Source of the DNA: an uncultured Myxococcales bacterium | GTDB taxonomy: Bacteria > Myxococcota_A > UBA9042 | Direction: 5' to 3' | Length of the DNA stretch: 44,428 bases | Assembly: GCA_903883645.1 (NCBI GenBank) | Contig: CAISBR010000127.1 | Span: 1-44,428, forward strand | Shown here: positions 24,849-33,013 of the stretch, in pieces | How positions within the stretch are numbered: position 1 is the first letter of the stretch | Layout: the number at the start of each line of letters is the position of its first letter | Notes under the pieces: model-generated | The model's database searches: none | What the model saw: only the letters and a program-made list of their open reading frames with translations | What the model was told of the DNA's origin: nothing | Program-made: the position numbers and the translations under genes

Positions 24849-24983
24849 GGCGGCGAACGCTCCGGCCGAGGCGTCGAGGCCTCACCGACACCTCGCTGAA
24901 CGCCGCGCGCTTTGACCATTTGCCCGGCCAGCCATACGCTATTCGCCACCGGACCGCGTTTGCGTCCCCCCAAGGAATCGATC

Positions 24984-26867
24984 ATGACGTCTCGACTCGT
25001 GGCGCGCTCGCTCCGCGCGGCCTTGCTTTGCCTCGGCCTTCTCGTTGCATTGCCCGCGTGGGCTTGCGGCGGTTTCTTCTGCTTCACTCAGCCCGTCGAC
25101 CAGAGCGCCGAGCGCATCCTGTACGTGCACGAAGCCGGCAAGATCACGCTGCATGTGCAGATTTCGTACAAGGGCGACGACCAGAACTTTAGCTGGGTGC
25201 TGCCGCTCAGCAAGGCGCCCGAAAAGACGCCTGACGGCAAAGACATCGCGGTCGGCTCCGACACCATCTTTCAAATACTTGAGAAGACTACCTCGCCAAG
25301 TTTTCAACTGAATTGGCAAGGCAACGGTACTTGCAGCGCGCCGATCTGCGCCTATGCCTCGGCCGGGGGCGGTCCGCCCAACACGGATGGCGGCGGCGGT
25401 GTCAAGGTGCTCGCGCAGGACTCTGTTGGTCCGTACGATTACGCGCTGCTGCAAGGCACTTCGGGTGCAGATATCGTGAACTGGCTGAATGACAACAAAT
25501 TTGTTCAGCCGGCTTCGACGGTGCCCCTCATCCAGGGCTACGCGCAGAAGTCCTATGTGTTCCTCGCCCTGAAGCTTAAAAAAGACAAAGGTACCGGCGA
25601 CTTAGTGCCCGTCAGCCTGACCGTGGCCGAAGACTCGCCCTGCCTGCCGATCCGTCTGACCGCGCTGGCCACCCAGCCCGACATGCCGATCGCCGCCTGG
25701 GTCATCGACAAGGCGCGGGCGATCCCTAAGAATTACTTGCATGTCGAGCTCAACGAAGCGGCGGTGGATTGGTTCACCGGCGGCGGCAACTACAAGACCG
25801 TGGTCAGCAAGGCGGTCGACCAGGGCTCGGGCCACGCCTTCTTGACCGAATTGGCGCAGAAGACCGCCGACCTGCCGATTCAGTTCGCACTGCCGGGTTG
25901 GGACGTGAACAAGCTGGCCGGCCTGACCGACCCCGCCAAATTCCTGGCCGCCATGTTCGAGATGCAGCTTCCGGGCACCGTGCAAATGCAGAACTTGATC
26001 AAGAAATACATCAAGAAGCCCGATGCATTTGCGGCGACCGCCGACCAAGAATTCTACGGCTGCATCCAGAGCTACAACGCCGCCCAGCCCGACTCGGGTT
26101 GCAAGGCCTACGTCGACGCCGCCATTGCAGCCGGTTTTGATGCCGTCGCATTTGCCAAAGACCTAGATCAGCTAGTGATTAAGCCCCTCAAGACCCTCGA
26201 CACGCAGTACAAGGCTGCCGGCTGGATTACCCGCTTGTACACCACGCTATCGGCCGAAGAGATGACCAAAGACCCGATCTTTGCGACCAATCCCAACCTG
26301 CCGGCTGTGGCCAACCAGCACACCGCCGACGCGATGCCGATTTGTGAGGCCGGCCAGACCATCGCGAGCTCGGCCAAGATCACCTTTGCCGACGGATTCG
26401 AGCTGACCCTGCCGATTACCAAAGAGCAACAGCAAGGATGCATGAATTATCCGGGTTTCGGCGGCCCAGTCGGACTTGGTAGCGGTACCGGCCCGCTGGT
26501 TCCCGGCGGTGGCCAGCCGCTCGCTAAGCTGCAAGTCCTCGACGAAAGTGGCGCGCCGTTGGCCATCGATCAAAGCGCCGCCGATCAGGTCGACGCCGAG
26601 TTGAACAACGCCAAACTCGGACAGCCCAGTCTTTCCGAGGCGTTCAAGGCCAAGCTGCCCAAGGTGATTTGGAATCCGCACAGCAGTGCCGCGCCCATCA
26701 CGACCGGCGCCGACGCGACCGGTGGCAGCGATACCAGCGCCAGCACCTCAGCCCCGGCCGGCTCGTCGTCCAGCGGCTGCACCACGGGCAACGTCAGCCA
26801 TCCGGGCGCTCTGGTCTCGATGCTCGCCGCCGCGGCCTGGTTCGTTCGCCGCCGCCGCGCGATCTAG
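24984..26867 (+). CDS. DUF2330-like secreted protein with MYXO-CTERM-type tail
   Basis: 627 residues from ATG 24984, chosen for AAGGA (24972-24976) seven bases upstream and because it begins a clean signal peptide ending 'LPAWA'. An upstream in-frame start (24912) would add a poor N terminus. The mature start 'CGGFFC' with 'VDQSAERILYVHEAGKITLHVQI' and 'FSWVLPLSKAP' is characteristic of DUF2330 proteins, whose function is unknown. The C terminus is a sorting tail: Ser/Ala/Thr-rich linker, Gly-Cys, a hydrophobic segment ('LVSMLAAAAWFV') and RRRR. In Myxococcota such tails are processed at the Cys by a myxosortase. Its end overlaps the next, convergent gene by four bases; that neighbour has the same kind of tail. 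Confidence 0.85.
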   Translation: MTSRLVARSLRAALLCLGLLVALPAWACGGFFCFTQPVDQSAERILYVHEAGKITLHVQISYKGDDQNFSWVLPLSKAPEKTPDGKDIAVGSDTIFQILEKTTSPSFQLNWQGNGTCSAPICAYASAGGGPPNTDGGGGVKVLAQDSVGPYDYALLQGTSGADIVNWLNDNKFVQPASTVPLIQGYAQKSYVFLALKLKKDKGTGDLVPVSLTVAEDSPCLPIRLTALATQPDMPIAAWVIDKARAIPKNYLHVELNEAAVDWFTGGGNYKTVVSKAVDQGSGHAFLTELAQKTADLPIQFALPGWDVNKLAGLTDPAKFLAAMFEMQLPGTVQMQNLIKKYIKKPDAFAATADQEFYGCIQSYNAAQPDSGCKAYVDAAIAAGFDAVAFAKDLDQLVIKPLKTLDTQYKAAGWITRLYTTLSAEEMTKDPIFATNPNLPAVANQHTADAMPICEAGQTIASSAKITFADGFELTLPITKEQQQGCMNYPGFGGPVGLGSGTGPLVPGGGQPLAKLQVLDESGAPLAIDQSAADQVDAELNNAKLGQPSLSEAFKAKLPKVIWNPHSSAAPITTGADATGGSDTSASTSAPAGSSSSGCTTGNVSHPGALVSMLAAAAWFVRRRRAI

Positions 26868-28906
26868 CGCTTCTCGGCCCTTCTACGCAGCATCGCGAGC
26901 ACCAGCGCGGCGGCCAGCGACGCCGCCGCGCTGGGGTTCGCCGTCCGCCCGCCTTGGCAGCCACTCGCCACATCTGCAGTCGCAGCCTTGGGTTGCCACG
27001 CACTCGCCTTCTTTACGTTTGGCAAGTTCACCGTTCGCGCCGCCGTGTTCGGCACCGTATCGGCGATCGCCGCGACCTCGGGCAGTGGCACGCTCGTCGT
27101 CACGCTGCTGGCTGGGACGCACACGCCACGGCCGCCCGATGCCAGGGCCACGCACAATTCCGCGCCGCTGCACGCACTATTCTTTGGATCGCAGTCTCGC
27201 CGGCAGGTGCCGCTGGCCGCCGTCATCGCGACGCACACCAGATCGCCCCTGCAGCTATCGTAGGCGGTGCACGGGTCGCCGAGCTGCCGCTTGTCCGACT
27301 GTGCCGCGCGGCAAGCCCCTGTAGTGCCAGAAAGTCCTTTGTATACACAGATTTGATCCGATCCGCAGCCCGAACTGCTTGCCAGCGGGTCGCAGGCAGC
27401 GCGACATGCCGGCAGGTCGGGCAGCGGGCCCACGTCGCAGACCAACCCGCTGCCGCACTGGCCCGAAGCAGGGCAGGGTAGTCCTTCTGCCCCTTGGTTC
27501 AGCGCCGATGGCAAGCACCAGTTCTGGTCGTTGATCGCCGTGCAGCCCGTGCCGGCAGGGCAGCCCGACGCGACCTCGCATTGCACCGTACAAGTCTTTT
27601 CGAAGCGCCCGCCGGCCGTCGTTAGGCAAATGCCCGTCGCGCAATCAAACGCGCTGCGGCACGGCCAGCCGATGGCAAGAGGGCCCGGCGACGTATCGGG
27701 CACGCACAACGAGTCGATGCCGCAGTGCCACTTGCTCGGGCAGCCCTGGCTGCAGGCGCGGGTGCAGCGGCCACCGCCTTGCATGGTCGCCGCGCATTGA
27801 AAACTTTGGCAATCGCCGGGAACGTAGCACGAATCGCCCAGGGCAGCGTTGCCGCGAACCAAGCACAAGGGGCCTACGGATGTGTCGTAACACTGCCCAG
27901 CTCCGCCACAATTGTCGCATGTGGCCGTGCAAAAACCAGTGGGCGACGCGGGCATGCAATAGCCGGCACCGCACGCCAGATCGCTGGCACAGGCTCCGCC
28001 CAAGGTCGACTTGGCGCTGTCGGGCTGGCACGCGCCGTCATTGGGTAAGCACGCTTTGCCGTTTGCATAGGTGCCACAGCTGTAGCCGATGGCGCAGTCG
28101 TCACTGCCGCTGCAGTTGCGTGCACATGAGCGGCGGCCGTCCGGCCACGCCAGGCAGGTGCCGTCGGTGCAGTCGGCGTCGCTGTCGCAGGCGTCGCATT
28201 GGCCGCCGTCGTGGGGATGTGCGCCACTGGTCGGCCAAAGCCAGCGCACACCGCGCTGATCGTCCAGAGAAAGGGTGCGCAGAGTCTTGCTCGTTCCGTA
28301 AAAATACAGAGTAGAGTCCGCGCGCCGGCTGTGATCGAGGCCCAGCGCATGGCCCAGATGGTGGGTCAGCACACCCTGCAAGTCGGCCTTAACTTGGGCC
28401 GAATTGCCGGTGGCCGTGGCCGTCCACTGCACATCGCGCGCATTCAGCCGGATCTCCGCGCGCACCAAGTGGCCACTCGCATCGGCCCAGCGCTTGGTCT
28501 TGGCCAGCACTTCGCCATTAAAAACCTTGTAATTACTCTCAAATGCGATGTCGACATCGAACCCCGCTGGCTCTGCAGCCAGGCCGGCAAACACCAGCGG
28601 GCTCTGCGTTCCCGGCACCTTAGCCCACGTATCCAAAGCATATTGTACCGCCCAAAGCATCGCCTCAAGACTCACCCCGCTCGGCAGCCCAGTCGGCCGC
28701 ACATACACTGCGACGCTGCGGGCCGGAAACTGGATGCGCGTGCCCTGATCATCGCGGTACACATCAAATGCTCGCGCCGGCGTTGCCACCACCATGGCCA
28801 GCAGCAGGGCCACGATCAGCCACCCGCGCAGTCGCACAAAGTGACTCATTTCCGTGCAGAAGTGCTTCAGTAGGCGGCGACACATGAGGCAAAGTGTGCT
28901 GTTCAT
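26864..28906 (-). CDS. Matrixin-like protein lacking the catalytic Glu, Cys-rich, MYXO-CTERM-type tail
   Basis: 680 residues from the first ATG; an ATG at 28849 would start the signal peptide more directly ('RLRGWLIVALLLAMVVATPARA'). Residues 47-225 follow the matrixin (metzincin) fold, but the zinc motif reads HHLGHALGLDH (182-192): the three His ligands 182, 186 and 192 are present while the catalytic Glu is His183. The Met-turn reads 'STLYFYG', with Leu200 for Met. Both changes point to loss of peptidase activity. The typical 'LSLDDQRGVRWLWP' end is kept. Residues 235-600 are Cys-rich repeats ('CDSDADCTDGTC' style). The tail has Gly-Cys, a hydrophobic stretch and RRR. Probably a surface-anchored binding protein. 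Confidence 0.82.
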   Translation of the reverse strand: MNSTLCLMCRRLLKHFCTEMSHFVRLRGWLIVALLLAMVVATPARAFDVYRDDQGTRIQFPARSVAVYVRPTGLPSGVSLEAMLWAVQYALDTWAKVPGTQSPLVFAGLAAEPAGFDVDIAFESNYKVFNGEVLAKTKRWADASGHLVRAEIRLNARDVQWTATATGNSAQVKADLQGVLTHHLGHALGLDHSRRADSTLYFYGTSKTLRTLSLDDQRGVRWLWPTSGAHPHDGGQCDACDSDADCTDGTCLAWPDGRRSCARNCSGSDDCAIGYSCGTYANGKACLPNDGACQPDSAKSTLGGACASDLACGAGYCMPASPTGFCTATCDNCGGAGQCYDTSVGPLCLVRGNAALGDSCYVPGDCQSFQCAATMQGGGRCTRACSQGCPSKWHCGIDSLCVPDTSPGPLAIGWPCRSAFDCATGICLTTAGGRFEKTCTVQCEVASGCPAGTGCTAINDQNWCLPSALNQGAEGLPCPASGQCGSGLVCDVGPLPDLPACRAACDPLASSSGCGSDQICVYKGLSGTTGACRAAQSDKRQLGDPCTAYDSCRGDLVCVAMTAASGTCRRDCDPKNSACSGAELCVALASGGRGVCVPASSVTTSVPLPEVAAIADTVPNTAARTVNLPNVKKASAWQPKAATADVASGCQGGRTANPSAAASLAAALVLAMLRRRAEKR

Positions 28907-29255
28907 GCCCGTCAGCCTAGCGTGCCCCCGCGGTAGCGTCCACGGCCGCTCGCCTTGAGTGCGGGGTTGGCGCGAAAGTGCGGCGGCGCCACAGGCATGT
29001 CGTTTTCTCCTTGACCTCGGCTCGGCCGCCTGTATGCTCCGCGGCCGGATGCCTGCCCACCCCCTGCGACCTCTGGCCGCACCGTGGTTTGACCACGATA
29101 AAGTGGGCAGAATCCCACCGGATTTGGGCTACATTGAGCCGACGACTCCGGTTGCACGCTGCGTCCCTGCCGCTCCCGCTTGCGCACAGTCCGCGCTCGC
29201 GCTGCCGCAAGAACGCCATCTGCTTCTGGCTGCCGCGAGCCGCCCCGGAGAAGAG
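28907..29255. other. Intergenic region between the matrixin-like gene and a small gene
   Basis: 349 bases between divergent genes. The only clear element is the candidate promoter at 29011-29038. The frame of the downstream small gene stays open upstream to 28959, but without a convincing start or conserved-looking sequence. Confidence 0.4.
29011..29038 (+). promoter_or_regulatory. Possible promoter for the small gene at 29256
   Basis: TTGACC (29011-29016, five of six) and TATGCT (29033-29038, four of six) with 16 bases between. It would give a leader of about 210 bases, long for a plain transcript, so either the leader is regulatory or the gene starts earlier. Confidence 0.4.
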
Positions 29256-29540
29256 ATGTCCTCACTGCTGCCTACCACGATTCTCGACGACGCTAATCGG
29301 CCGCGCCGGCTCAACGACGCCTTTCGCTGCCTGCACCGCACTCGCACGCTGGCGCTCTCGGTCTGTCTCGACGACTACATGAACGCCAACGCCTTGCGCG
29401 TAAAGTCCATGGTTTGCTTCGAATGCCCCCAGGGTGGATCGAACCGCGAGACCTTTGCCGCCGATGCCGATACCGAGGGCTTGCTCGACGCCGAGATCTG
29501 GGCGCGCCTCATCTCGGACATGAAAGACCCCGAGTCGTAG
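29256..29540 (+). CDS. Small hypothetical protein of 94 residues
   Basis: Not recognised. ATG 29256 has GGAG (29247-29250) five bases ahead, which decides this start over earlier in-frame ones. The product is mixed alpha/beta in look, with 'CLDDYMNANALRVKSMVCFECPQG' holding Cys37, Cys54 and a CxxC-like 'CFEC', and an acidic C terminus ('LDAEIWARLISDMKDPES'). No signal peptide or membrane segment. The Cys arrangement could bind a metal but is too sparse to assert it. It lies 301 bases ahead of the kinase gene. Confidence 0.5.
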   Translation: MSSLLPTTILDDANRPRRLNDAFRCLHRTRTLALSVCLDDYMNANALRVKSMVCFECPQGGSNRETFAADADTEGLLDAEIWARLISDMKDPES

Positions 29541-29841
29541 ATGGCGAACCGCCGTGGCGGGTTGGAGCGACCCTCGCCCCTCTTGCCGCGCAGCCCATTG
29601 GCACACTTGGTCGACATCGATCGATGGGGCCGGCTGTTGTGTCGGAAGTGGCAGTTCTTGTCGGGTTCGGCCGCACATGGTACCGTCATCGATCCCACGG
29701 CCAGCTGATTCTGCCAAGGTGCAGATTGCAGCCTAGTCCGCTTGGTACCCGGAACTTGGGCTCAGCGCCGCGCTGCCCAGCCGGGTCGGCATCGAGCCCG
29801 CCTGGAGCGGCCCTTTGGGTCGCCACCACTCCGGAGAACGC
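29541..29841. other. Intergenic region ahead of the kinase gene
   Basis: 301 bases with no convincing gene, terminator or strong promoter. GGAG at 29833-29836 is the kinase ribosome binding site. An in-frame extension of the kinase frame to an ATG at 29815 lacks such a site. Confidence 0.4.
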
Positions 29842-31920
29842 ATGGCTACCGGTATTTCCTCGGTTTACCCGCAACAGTTCGGCCGCTACATCCTCACGGC
29901 CAAGATCGCCATGGGCGGTATGGCCGAAATCTTCCGCGCCAAAAGTCTGGGTGCCGAAGGCTTCGAGAAAGCGGTGGTGATCAAGCGCATTCTTCCGCAC
30001 TTCTGCGAAGAGGAAGGCTTTGTCACCATGTTCAAAGACGAGGCCAAGGTCGCTTCGCACTTGAACCACGCCAATGTAGTACAGATCTTCGATTTCGACG
30101 AAGTCGAGGGCCTCTTCTATATCGCCATGGAGTACGTTGAGGGGCGCGACTTGAAGCGCGTACTCGATCAGGGTGCCAAAATCGGCAAAGCCCTATCGAT
30201 TGCCCAAGCCGTCTACATCATGATCGAGGCCAGCAAAGGCCTTGATTATGCTCACAAACGTATCGTTGACGGCGAGCCCCTCAGCATCATTCACCGCGAC
30301 GTTTCGCCGCACAACGTGATGGTGTCGTTCAACGGCGAAGTCAAGATCATGGACTTTGGCATCGCCAAGGCCGCGGCGCGCTCGACCAAGACCCGTGTCG
30401 GCACCGTCAAAGGCAAGTGCGCCTACATGAGCCCCGAACAGGCGCGCGGCAAGAACCTCGACCCGCGATCGGATTTGTTCGCCCTAGGCGTCTGCTTATG
30501 GGAAATGCTTACCGGCAAACGGCTTTTTGTCGGCGACTCCGACTTCGAGACCCTGAACAACGTGCTGCGTGCCGAAGTGCCGCCGCCGTCTGAGCTCAAT
30601 GCTGAGGTGCCCAAGGAGCTCGACGCCATCGTGCTCAAGGCCCTGGCCCGCGACGTCGAGGCCCGCCACAAAGACGTTGGCGCCTTCGTCAACGAGCTGA
30701 ACCGCTGGTTCTTCAGTGCCGTGCCCGACCCCGACGCTGTGGCGCTCAACGGCTACATGCACGAGCTGTTCGACGACGAAATCAAGCAGATGCGCCAAGA
30801 AGCCCAAGGCGAAGCGCAAATGATGGAGGGCGTCCGCAAGGGCGTTTCGAACATTATTTCCAAGAAGCCGGGGACGGGTTCTCAGCCGGCTGCGCGTGTG
30901 CCCGACGACGAGCGCACGATGGCTCTGCCGGGGGCGATGATGCCCCTTGACGCGGACCGCACCATGGCGCTGCCCGACGCGATGTCGCAGATGCGTATGG
31001 CAGCAAACCATTCGCCCGCACAATCTGCGCCAGCGCCCGCGAAAAGCCATGTGGGTCTCATCGTTGGCATCCTGTTTGCCGTATTGGCTGCGGGCGCGAT
31101 CGCTGCGTACCTCAAGTTTAGCGCCGGGTCGACCGAGCAGCCGGTGGCCCCAGCTGTCGTCGCTCCGGCCGCCCCTGCCGAAAAGCCCAAGTTCAAGCTG
31201 ACGATCAAGGCGCCCGGCGCGGTCGAGATCCTGGTCGATGGCAAGCCCGAGTGCATGGGCAAAGAGGTCTGCGAAGTCACCGCCGAGGGCGGCAAGCACA
31301 AGGTGATCGCCAAGAACGACGCCGGCAAGGGTGTCGATCAAGAGGTAGACCTCGCCGCCGACGGCCAGACGGTCGAGCTCAAGCTACCTGTGATCGAGAA
31401 GAAGCCTGATGTGGCACCGCCCGTGGCCGCGCAAGGCCCTGCTATTCTCCTTAAGATTCAGCCGGATGGTGCTATTGTCACCGTCAACGGCAAGCCGGTC
31501 GCGCTCGATAAGGGCAATGCTTCGCTAGCCGGCAGCAAGGTCGGCGATAAGCTGATCGTCAGCGCCCAAGCCGACGGCTTCAAGTCCGAAACCAAGGAAT
31601 TCGAAGTCAAAAACCCGTCTGCCGAACTGTTTGAGGTCAAGCTGCAGCGCGACAAGCCGACTCCCACTGTGGGTGCGGCCGAGCCCAAAGCCAAAGAGCC
31701 AGCCGTTGCTGCCGGTCCTGGCAAGGTCAAGATCAACGCCAAGCCCTGGGCCAAGATCGAGATCAAGGGCAAGGACTACGAGCTGACGCCCAAAGAGGTC
31801 ACACTGCCGGCCGGCAAGTACACCGTCACCCTCACCAAAGGCAGCGTTCGCAAAACGGTTGGCGTCACCGTTCGCACTGGCGAAACTGCGAGCGTCTCTG
31901 TCGACATGACCGAGGAGTAG
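29842..31920 (+). CDS. Hanks-type Ser/Thr protein kinase, membrane-bound, with PEGA-like repeats
   Basis: 692 residues from ATG 29842 (GGAG five bases upstream). The cytoplasmic kinase domain, residues 14-290, is complete: Gly-rich loop 'AMGGMAEIF', Lys48 in 'VVIKRI', HRD at 151-153 with Asn158, DFG at 171-173, and 'MSPEQ' in place of APE at about 196-200. A linker carries two related peptides, 'DERTMALPG' (356-364) and 'DADRTMALPD' (370-379), then one membrane helix (403-425). Outside are three PEGA-like beta modules ('VEILVDGKPECMG', 'AIVTVNGKPV', 'AKIEIKGKDYEL'). Such kinases signal from the envelope by phosphorylating cytoplasmic targets. Target unknown. No phosphatase is next to it. Confidence 0.93.
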   Translation: MATGISSVYPQQFGRYILTAKIAMGGMAEIFRAKSLGAEGFEKAVVIKRILPHFCEEEGFVTMFKDEAKVASHLNHANVVQIFDFDEVEGLFYIAMEYVEGRDLKRVLDQGAKIGKALSIAQAVYIMIEASKGLDYAHKRIVDGEPLSIIHRDVSPHNVMVSFNGEVKIMDFGIAKAAARSTKTRVGTVKGKCAYMSPEQARGKNLDPRSDLFALGVCLWEMLTGKRLFVGDSDFETLNNVLRAEVPPPSELNAEVPKELDAIVLKALARDVEARHKDVGAFVNELNRWFFSAVPDPDAVALNGYMHELFDDEIKQMRQEAQGEAQMMEGVRKGVSNIISKKPGTGSQPAARVPDDERTMALPGAMMPLDADRTMALPDAMSQMRMAANHSPAQSAPAPAKSHVGLIVGILFAVLAAGAIAAYLKFSAGSTEQPVAPAVVAPAAPAEKPKFKLTIKAPGAVEILVDGKPECMGKEVCEVTAEGGKHKVIAKNDAGKGVDQEVDLAADGQTVELKLPVIEKKPDVAPPVAAQGPAILLKIQPDGAIVTVNGKPVALDKGNASLAGSKVGDKLIVSAQADGFKSETKEFEVKNPSAELFEVKLQRDKPTPTVGAAEPKAKEPAVAAGPGKVKINAKPWAKIEIKGKDYELTPKEVTLPAGKYTVTLTKGSVRKTVGVTVRTGETASVSVDMTEE

Positions 31921-31970
31921 CGGCGGAGCCGGCGACGTGCAAAAAAGAGTGACTCGCCTCGCCTGCCCTC

Positions 31971-31997
31971 TTGACGACCTACGCCCAGGACTGTAAC
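31971..31997 (+). promoter_or_regulatory. Possible promoter of the tRNA-Gly gene
   Basis: TTGACG (31971-31976) and TGTAAC (31992-31997) with 15 bases between, about 90 bases before the tRNA. The -35 has five of six consensus bases, the -10 four of six; the spacing is short. Confidence 0.35.
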
Positions 31998-32087
31998 CTT
32001 CGCCTCGCTTCAAGACGCTCGCCGTCGCGGAGCAAACGGCCCCTGGTTCGCCCAGGATGCAAGCCAAGCCCAGCCGGGCGACAAACT

Positions 32088-32159
32088 GCGGGAATAGCTC
32101 AGTGGTAGAGCGCGACCTTGCCAAGGTCGATGTCGCGGGTTCAAGTCCCGTTTCCCGCT
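32088..32159 (+). tRNA. tRNA-Gly (anticodon GCC)
   Basis: A full cloverleaf: acceptor GCGGGAA (32088-32094) with TTCCCGC (32152-32158), D-arm GCTC/GAGC, anticodon stem CGACC/GGTCG around the loop TTGCCAA with GCC at 32120-32122, a five-base variable loop, and T-arm with loop TTCAAGT. The discriminator is T32159, usual for bacterial tRNA-Gly. The next bases are CCG, so CCA is not encoded and must be added after transcription. It reads the common glycine codons GGC and GGT. Confidence 0.97.
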
Positions 32160-32186
32160 CCGCAGGCCGTAGCAGCGGCTTGCAAG

Positions 32187-32225
32187 GGGTCTGGAGGTTC
32201 GCCTCCAGGCCCTTTTGTCGTTTTT
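32187..32225 (+). terminator. Intrinsic terminator after tRNA-Gly
   Basis: An 11-bp stem (32187-32197 with 32202-32212, one U-G pair) is closed by the stable tetraloop TTCG and followed by TTTT, three bases and TTTTT. It lies 27 bases after the tRNA. Confidence 0.9.
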
Positions 32226-32551
32226 GCCCCAGAACTTCCTCATTTTCACCTCCTGTACTCTCGCGCACCGTCGGCGGGCGTTCTGCTCCCCAGAGCCGGG
32301 CAGGGCTACACCCGTGCGACTATCCGCCTCCCCGTCATCCCGGTCCCTCCGCGCAGTTCAATGCTTTCAGCCCCGCCGCCGGCGTGGGAGGCGCCGGCCG
32401 TCAGGCCGAATTCGCTGCGCCACCGCCGGCCGCAACCCCTGCGCGCCCAGATGCGCCAGCTAACTGCCCACGGAGCCCGCCAGGCGATCGCGCCCTCCAC
32501 TCCTGATCGCGGCACCTGGCGCTACCCATAATTGCGAATAAGCTTAAAAGT

Positions 32552-32592
32552 CTAGCGGTTGTGATAATTGGCTCCGCCGCTAGGGGTTTTTT
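32552..32592 (+). terminator. Possible intrinsic terminator in the gap before the giant gene
   Basis: CTAGCGG (32552-32558) pairs with CCGCTAG (32577-32583) around an 18-base loop, followed by GGG and TTTTTT (32587-32592). The loop is large and there is no gene directly upstream, so it may be a second stop for tRNA readthrough or part of an unknown leader. Confidence 0.35.
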
Positions 32593-33001
32593 GCCAACGA
32601 AGAACCCGCTCAACACGCCTCGTCACCACAAGGCGGGCGAAACCGGTTGCGCCGCGGCACCCGCTTTGTTAGCCTCTAACTGGGAAAGTCGCGGTCTAGT
32701 CGGTCCGCGTCGGTCCCTCCCCCAAAGACCCGTGGCTGCGAGCCCTGCGTCTGTGACCAGCAAGTGTCGTGAGCCTACTGCGCATCCCCCAGCGCCGGCC
32801 CGCGAAAAGCCTGTCCGCAACGGACGTTAAGCCGCAGTCCAAGGAGTCCAAGGGGGGGCTTCAAGGGCAGCGGCAGCCGGCCACCCCAGCGTTGACCTTC
32901 CCCCGGGTCGTCGCAAGGCCGTTTCAACACCGTTGCACCAGAAGCTCGGAGATCCGCGGCCAGGCTCGGAGACTCACGGATGAGCCTCGCTCGAACGGCC
33001 T

Positions 33002-33007
33002 AGGAGG
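33002..33007 (+). promoter_or_regulatory. Strong ribosome binding site of the giant lipoprotein gene
   Basis: A full AGGAGG lies six bases before the ATG at 33014, one of the best Shine-Dalgarno sites in the window. It fixes the start even though this leaves an unusually long stretch ahead of the signal peptide. Confidence 0.75.
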
Positions 33008-33013
33008 ATTGGA

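Larger units (their letters stand above)
32226..33013. other. 788-base gene-free region
   Basis: No coding frame here has a ribosome binding site, conserved-looking composition or adequate length. It contains a terminator-like hairpin near 32552 and the ribosome binding site of the giant lipoprotein at its right end. I see no riboswitch that I can name. The length leaves room for the promoter and a long leader of the giant gene, but no good -10/-35 pair stands out. Confidence 0.5.

Noticed and set aside
24912..24983. Earlier start for the DUF2330 protein
   Set aside because: It would put 24 unrelated residues before a complete signal peptide; the start at 24984 has AAGGA seven bases upstream.
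28959..29255. Upstream extension of the 94-residue gene
   Set aside because: The frame is open but the added sequence is Pro/Ala/Arg-rich and lacks a start with a ribosome binding site, whereas 29256 has GGAG at good spacing.
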